Assembly (NCBI RefSeq): GCF_000003815.2
Contig: NC_049996.1
Coordinates: 2,404,350-2,468,349 of the forward strand
DNA: 64,000 nt
Reading direction: 5' to 3'
DNA from: Branchiostoma floridae
Lineage: Eukaryota; Chordata; Leptocardii; Amphioxiformes; Branchiostomatidae
The translations under genes were made by a program, and so were the position numbers. The first letter of the stretch is position 1. Every line of letters begins with the position of its first letter. This document shows, piece by piece, positions 59,301 to 64,000 of the stretch. The notes under the pieces are model-generated. The model saw only the letters and a program-made list of their open reading frames with translations, was not told where the DNA came from and searched no databases.

Positions 59301-59786
59301 CTATAGCTGAATCTTCTGTACTGGTACCAAACTCTAGTTTAGAGTGTTCAAGTGGCATGAAAATGTAAACAAGACCCACTCGACAAACTTGCCACTGTAC
59401 GATTTAAACTTTAGAAATAGCAAAACTTTTTTGTGGATTATTCTAGGGACAGAAAAGTTCCTTGGTAGAAATTGTCAGAGCTTGGAAGACATAGCAAAAG
59501 TGGGAACCATTTGGAATAGTGCTATCTTCTTTGTTATTGTGTGTCAAATTCAATTTTACTGTCACAAAAGAACGCAGACGCAACAAGTGTCAAGTTACCA
59601 AAACATTTTGACAAACTTTTTCCCACCAGACGACACAATCTAAGGATTTGTCAAAACAATCCTTGATACAACAAGTTCCTCTGACATGCTTGAGAAGTTT
59701 TTGAGTCCTCTTAATCGACAAGAATATGTTGTTTAAGGAGAAAATTTTAGACACACCTGTAGCGCTTCTTGCTCCCCTCCCGCCAT
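53931..59786 (-). CDS. LRRC72: LRRC72-like leucine-rich repeat protein
   Basis: Minus-strand coding exons are 59757-59786, 58709-58782, 58195-58264, 57673-57783, 56940-57024, 55669-55758, 54653-54805 and 53931-54127. They are in phase throughout and give 269 aa. After a short start (MAGGEQEALQ) come leucine-rich repeats LLYLSDRNLKEVCDLGRFK, LRYLWLNGNKLRRIDCI, LSELYLENNELIDISGAL and LQVLMLHNNQLTKLEEVV. An LRR cap (LFNNPL...YVIHNLPSVELLDRQ) and a basic/charged C-terminal tail end the protein. The SDS22-like repeats, the cap, the AVMQYSMFDWSKVP tail and the overall length match what I know of vertebrate LRRC72, a poorly characterised protein linked to cilia or testis expression. The molecular role is therefore not known. 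No residue is obviously missing. Its introns are loaded with repeats. Confidence 0.88.
54259..54616. mobile_element. MITE with CCTAGGAAAAAA ends
   Basis: The left end CCTAGGAAAAAAGATGTGTT is inverted at 54586-54616 (...ACACAACCTTTTTTTCCTAGG), and both are followed inward by TTCCTGTTT. The element is about 355 bp, non-coding, and ends within 40 bp of LRRC72 exon 7. Confidence 0.75.
54858..55238 (-). mobile_element. Composite inverted-repeat element, copy 2
   Basis: This is the reverse-orientation counterpart of 4532-4919. Unit B (54868-55000) has ACACAGTGTATTCCGTATCA and TGATGCGGAATACACCGCGT ends plus an extra GC-rich hairpin interior. Unit A (55004-55238) has TGTCATACCCACCTGA and GTCACAGGTATGACA ends. 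It lies about 50 bp upstream of LRRC72 exon 7 in transcript terms. Confidence 0.65.
56209..56850 (+). repeat. Compound minisatellite: TTCAGCACCAAGGACAGGTATG plus (TG)n
   Basis: About 13 copies of a fixed TTCAGCACCAAGGACA core alternate with TG runs of 10 to 50 bp. The unit length falls to 39 bp in the right third, with (G)TTCGTGTGTTGATGGTG links. All three plus frames and the minus frames stay open for 130-220 codons because the sequence lacks stops, not because it codes. It lies in an LRRC72 intron. Confidence 0.95.
57987..58160. mobile_element. Tigger/pogo-type MITE
   Basis: CAGTAGAAGCCGATTAACTG at the left is mirrored by CAATTAACTGGCTTCTACTG at the right, with TA on both flanks. The interior holds ATCCGGCTGG and GCAGTTAAC motifs. 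The ends and TA target fit pogo/Tigger-derived MITEs. It lies in LRRC72 intron 3. Confidence 0.85.
59240..59337 (+). repeat. Fragment of the hAT-like element at 45968
   Basis: GGTCCAGGTTCAGGTCCGGA, CTGGACCTGGACCGTACC and the end TCTGTACTGGTACCAAACTCTA match the right part of 45968-46402. Confidence 0.6.
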
Positions 59787-62100
59787 TGTTGTTGTAGCAA
59801 CCTGTTGCTATGCGAGGTTGACCCCGGGTCAACAGATGATCCTACTATATAAATAGGAATATAATATTTCTTCATTACTGTGAATAAATATTTCATGTTT
59901 ATACATGGAATATTTATCAAGTATTTAACAACTATGTTTTACTATAATAAGATGTATCTTTATGTCTTTTATTTAATGATATATAAGTGATATAAAGATA
60001 TGATGAACTCGACACCCCTTGGCTTTAGTAGTACATGCCTTGCGCAGTGCATGGTGGGACAGCATTCCAGAACGCCCCCCTCCCTAGGAAAGTCAGGTAT
60101 GGAAAACTTCTTTCATATTTATTGATTCCACGGCCAAATTTGGCCAGTTTTGTTCCTCACAAGGTAATGTTTTAATACATTAAGTTACAAGGATCATTTT
60201 GGAGTAAAGTCTATGGGCTTTTTGTCCACAATGCCGCGAAAAATCAGACGAAACTTTGGGAACTTTTGACATGCATGGCAAAGTCCACGATACGTACATT
60301 TCAACATATTTCATCATATTGAGGATGGGTTCTAAGCTTTTTTTGGGTCAGGAATTCTTTATAAGACCATATAGTCTTTGCCTTTGTTCTTAGGTTGTTA
60401 GAGAGGAAGAATAAAGAGGTGACAAGTACATCAAGTCATGAGATATAAATATGTTTTATCAACTTTAAAGATATTAAATTATAGTTGTGCGGTTGTCAGC
60501 AGAATTTGTGCAAGAGTTCGAAATTATGATCGTGTCGTGTCAATGACACTACATATGGGCAGACATCTTTCTCTCTCTTTTGCTTTCTGTGTGTAAAATA
60601 ATAGTTACAAATACAATACACAGTGTTGTCACGTCAACTAAATGACCCTTTACTTTTTAGTACAGTGTTTGATACAAGCAAATCTCAATACACTTGCCCA
60701 GGGTTGTAGCCAGCGTCCTTCCATCTTTGACAGAATTTTGCTGGTGAGGACGGAAAAAAAATTGCCCATTCCGCCCTCTGTGACAGAGAAAATCGATATG
60801 TAATTTGTAAAGATATAGAAAAAAACTAAAAATCTTGCAAAGATCTCCAGTGATTTTTTTCACAGCGTCGGGGCAGGGTCCACATTTTAGGCTTTTCAGA
60901 AGGCTTATTTTATCAGGTTTTTAGGGCCATATTTACGATAATAGTAGCAGTCACTTAACTTCTCTTCAGCAGTTTGACATAACAAAATTTTGGGTCAAAG
61001 TCAACTAAAAACTCATACAAATATTCCAGGAGTTAGAAGGACTGAACTGAGACCTTGAAAAACGGGTTTTAATGAGATTATCTTATGCAAAAGGGCGCCG
61101 ACACACATTGTCAACAATCATAACAATAGCAAAACAAACAGTGTGTAGCTTTTACGGCCGTGGATGGCGTCCCCAAGCCGCCTGTAGCTTCCACCAAGGA
61201 ATTTTGTCCGTCAAGGTTGACGGATTGGTTTTAAAATTTTTCCGTCACACGCAGCAAATTTCCGTCAATTGACGGAAAAATGGACGCTGGCTAGAGCCCT
61301 GCAACTCAACAACAAACTTTACTCAGCTCAACAGCAACATTACTTATGACTGGCCCAAACCAACTTTTCATTAGCCAAACATCTGAATGACATATTTCTG
61401 TGCAATTTTACTTGCAACAAGTAAATTCTTTTTTTTTTTTTTTAGAAGAAAAGATAAACCTTTTAAAGCTTGTAATCTACCCACAAATCAACACTGTTGC
61501 CTGGACTGTGCTTAAATATTCCCTGTTCCAATTTCATTAAAAAATATATAGACAAATAAATCTACCCATAGAAAAACAAGCAAGTACGCTAGCTATAGTA
61601 GGAAATGCCCTTGCTTAAACGACACTTTCAATCACTTAGCTTGTGCCCATACAAACTTGCATTTTAGCAAAAAATGATGTAGTTATAAACTTGCTAGATG
61701 CTAACTAATTCATCATCATCTGGTTGTGCTGGTTGATGTCTAAGTAGATTATACATAGTTTAATCAGTATTTTTGCTTTGGGGGGTCTTAGACTTTGCAG
61801 ATCAACACATAACACTAACAGGATCTTTTACTGACATTTCATCCATCCAGAGATCGATAATCAACAGGACACTGATGTGTGCATTTGTAATATTTTCAAA
61901 CCTGCAATCAAAAATTCAACAAACAATAATCAGCAACCTAATCTACTGATTTTCTGCATTGCCATCATCTTCACTACCATGTCTACAAGAAGTATGCAGC
62001 TAATACATGCCGAACTATAACCCGAAAACGCATGGCAAAGAGCTTGGCTTAAAACATGCAACATTGATTGTGGAATGGAAGCCTCATCCTTGTGACTGTG
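59787..62100. other. Divergent promoter region and intergenic sequence
   Basis: This lies between the LRRC72 start (minus) and the ENDOV frame (plus). A GC-richer segment at 60035-60105, with CTTGCGCAGTGCATGGTGGGA and a following AAGTCAG|GTATGG donor-like site, could be a shared promoter and a noncoding first exon of ENDOV. That is inference. A hAT-like MITE occupies 60699-61301. The remainder shows nothing recognisable. Confidence 0.4.
60699..61301. mobile_element. ~600-bp hAT-like MITE
   Basis: The left end CAGGGTTGTAGCCAGCGTCC is inverted at the right end (GGACGCTGGCTAGAGCCCTG). Near each end are TCCGTCA/TGACGGA motifs. There is no transposase frame. It belongs to the CAGGG-ended class like the element at 2005. 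Confidence 0.75.
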
Positions 62101-62172
62101 AGTGAAATGCCCTCTTTCTGTTGTGTGCAGTACTGCAAGCAGCCAACAACAACAAGAACACACCACAGCTGC

Positions 62173-62178
62173 ATGTGA
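62173..62178 (+). promoter_or_regulatory. Start-stop upstream ORF (ATG-TGA) before ENDOV
   Basis: An ATG followed directly by TGA lies 35 bp before the preferred ENDOV start, downstream of the putative acceptor near 62130. Such minimal uORFs can stall or divert ribosomes. Its presence in the mRNA depends on the inferred exon start. Confidence 0.3.
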
Positions 62179-62212
62179 CTCCAGTTTCTTCCCTTGGGAG
62201 GACAACCAAAGC

Positions 62213-63088
62213 ATGGTCAGCATGTTCCACCTGGGATGGCTCGGTGGTACCGTTTTCAATCGTTCCGTTTCGACTGCAGGCGCGGTTTTCACCGATGTTC
62301 GCAGGTATCTCGGCCTACTAACCTTCACCGAGCGCATGAAAGACCAATGGCGTAAGGAACAAGTTTTACTAAAGGAGAAACTTCTTGAACAAGATACTGA
62401 AGAATGGCAACATGCTGACGATGATACCACGCTGTTTCATGGGCTTAAGTATGTGGCCGGCCTGGATCTAAGCTATACTAAAGAAAGTTCCGAGAATGCT
62501 TGTGCATCCCTTGTTGTGATGTCATACCCTGACCTTACGGTGGTGTACTCGGACTGCACGCCCGTACAAGTAACCGCGCCTTACGTTCCCGGATTCCTGT
62601 GCGCTCGCGAGGTAGGCTTCCACGTGCAAATGGTCGAGAGGCTACGACAGAGCGCTTCGGAGTACATGCCGCAGGTTTTACTCGTCGACGGGAACGGGAT
62701 GTTGCATCCGTCGGGATTCGGGATCGCCTGCCATCTTGGCGTACTTACCGACCTCCCCACCATAGGTGTCGCCAAAAACCCCTTCACAGGGTTTGACGGT
62801 ATGACCAAAGAAAACCACAGGACTGTTTCAGCCGAACAGTTGAAGAAAGGCGGAGACTCGTTCTTGGTTGTGGGAACGTCCGGAAAGGTTTACGGTAGAG
62901 CGCTGCTCAGTAAAGACGGGATCACGTCGCCCGTGTACGTATCCGTTGGACACAGGGTAACGCTGGATACGGCAGTGAAGCTGGTATACGCATGCTGTCA
63001 GTACAGAATACCCGAGCCGATACGACAGGCTGATATCAGGTCTAGAGAGTATATACGACAACATTTTGGTAGTGACAGCACAACTTAA
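62213..63088 (+). CDS. ENDOV: Endonuclease V, conserved domain in one exon
   Basis: Endonuclease V cleaves nucleic acid near inosine; the animal enzymes mainly act on inosine-containing RNA. Counting from the longest frame (ATG 62102, 328 aa), the family motifs are AGLDLSY (D122), APYVPGFLCARE (Y161, E170), LLVDGNGMLHPSGFGIACHLG (D196), GVAKNP (K225) and VSVGHRVTLDT (H284), ending PIRQADIRSREYIR. All expected metal-binding acids are present, so it should be active. I chose ATG 62213 because a CTTTCTGTTGTGTGCAG acceptor-like site near 62130 would remove the 62102 ATG. ATG 62336 gives the usual family N-terminus (KDQWRKEQ). The residues between 62213 and 62336 form a basic, hydroxylated, acid-poor stretch resembling a mitochondrial presequence. 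The vertebrate gene has many introns; this one has none across the whole domain. A retrocopy or intron loss is possible. Confidence 0.9.
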   Translation: MVSMFHLGWLGGTVFNRSVSTAGAVFTDVRRYLGLLTFTERMKDQWRKEQVLLKEKLLEQDTEEWQHADDDTTLFHGLKYVAGLDLSYTKESSENACASLVVMSYPDLTVVYSDCTPVQVTAPYVPGFLCAREVGFHVQMVERLRQSASEYMPQVLLVDGNGMLHPSGFGIACHLGVLTDLPTIGVAKNPFTGFDGMTKENHRTVSAEQLKKGGDSFLVVGTSGKVYGRALLSKDGITSPVYVSVGHRVTLDTAVKLVYACCQYRIPEPIRQADIRSREYIRQHFGSDSTT

Positions 63089-64000
63089 GGATAGAGGAGT
63101 TATGGGTCAAATGTAATTGCAAGAAATTATTCACTACAAATTTAGTACAGGTACACAAATGTTTTCTCAATGAACATTTATTCTGTGAAAATTGCTTAAT
63201 CTAGTTATATTATGTAAAAGTTTCTATTTAAGATTCTAATGACTACTTGTTACAAAAACTTATGAATTTTAATCCTCAGGTACTATATGATCAATACAGA
63301 AATCTTTGAAACTGACATGACATAAGCTATTGTTTCAAATTCAATGTTTTGATAGTCTGAACATGACAATAATTTAAATAGATAGGTTCCTTGCTACAAG
63401 CAGATTTCAAAAGGACTCTTAATGAGTGTTTGTGATACTGGCTATTCCTGTTGTAATACAAACTTAGGGTCCAAAGAACCTGTCTGAGTTTTGAAATAAA
63501 TGTAACATCTAATGGAAATGATAAATTGTGTTTAGACATCGGAAAATAATTTCATTAGGTTGGTAGAACATAGGATATAGCCTAGGAGAACTATTTTTCC
63601 ACAATCAGTTTGTAAAGACATTTTTAGATGCAAGCCATATACATGTATCGTTAACAGTGGAACATAAATACAAAGAAAAAACACAGTGCAAAATGGCATT
63701 TTCTTCAATTTTTATAAAGTTACCTCATACTAGTTGGTTGGGAAGGGAGCAGAATGATTTCATAACATAATTGTTTGAAACTGAAGTTCCAACCATACAA
63801 AGTGAATGACCTACATGTATGCATTGCTTCACAACAACAGAGCATTATATCAATACTTGACATTGACATTGTCCATGCCCACATACTTCCCCTTGTCTTC
63901 CTGCTGAGATACGAATATTACTCAACTTATGATTCTATTTTGTACTGACAAATATCCCCTACTGGCTTATTCAACCCTGATTTATTATAGCCTCATATGG
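63089..64000 (+). other. ENDOV 3' UTR and flank, no gene seen
   Basis: The sequence is AT-rich. A possible AATAAA signal lies at 63495-63500. No exon or repeat is recognised before the window ends. Confidence 0.55.

Overview
The window looks like invertebrate chordate nuclear DNA, most likely amphioxus (Branchiostoma). Genes are spliced with GT-AG introns and have clear vertebrate orthologues. They sit among death-fold and NHL-repeat genes of the kind expanded in amphioxus, and among many short inverted-repeat transposons, tRNA-derived SINEs and LINE relics. The organism call is inference. Bases 3484-4212 are an assembly gap.

Layout: (1) 1-19.2 kb, plus strand: the 3' half of a DNAJC10/ERdj5-like ER thioredoxin reductase ending in RDEL, with a repeat-filled 9.5 kb intron. 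(2) 21.7-25.9 kb, minus strand: copy 1 of a gene encoding a death effector domain (DED), an unrecognised ~100-aa module, a coiled coil and a six-blade NHL propeller. It carries a one-base frameshift near its end. (3) 28.3-31.0 kb, minus strand: an intronless 898-aa receptor tyrosine kinase (cadherin-like, EGF, Ig, EGF, EGF, TM, kinase). (4) 31-37.8 kb: gene-free, with an 11-copy ~203-bp satellite and LINE relics. (5) 37.8-41.7 kb, minus strand: a five-coding-exon SLC16/MCT-type transporter (542 aa) with a 15-residue repeat in its central loop. (6) 45.5-52.5 kb, plus strand: copy 2 of the DED-NHL gene, intact (728 aa), with a LINE carrying an intact 794-codon frame inserted antisense in an intron. 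(7) 53.9-59.8 kb, minus strand: an eight-exon LRRC72-like gene (269 aa). (8) 62.1-63.1 kb, plus strand: an endonuclease V gene with its conserved domain in one exon.

The genes do not form an operon-like system; they are ordinary neighbours. The most unusual item is the DED-NHL pair: two inverted, head-to-head paralogues about 20 kb apart, flanking the kinase and the transporter. They share a noncoding first exon and exon structure. Their DED and second-module exons are nearly identical, while their propellers have diverged. A DED sensor or adaptor with an NHL recognition propeller and no RING or B-box would be a plausible apoptosis or innate-immunity architecture. That function is inference from domains only.
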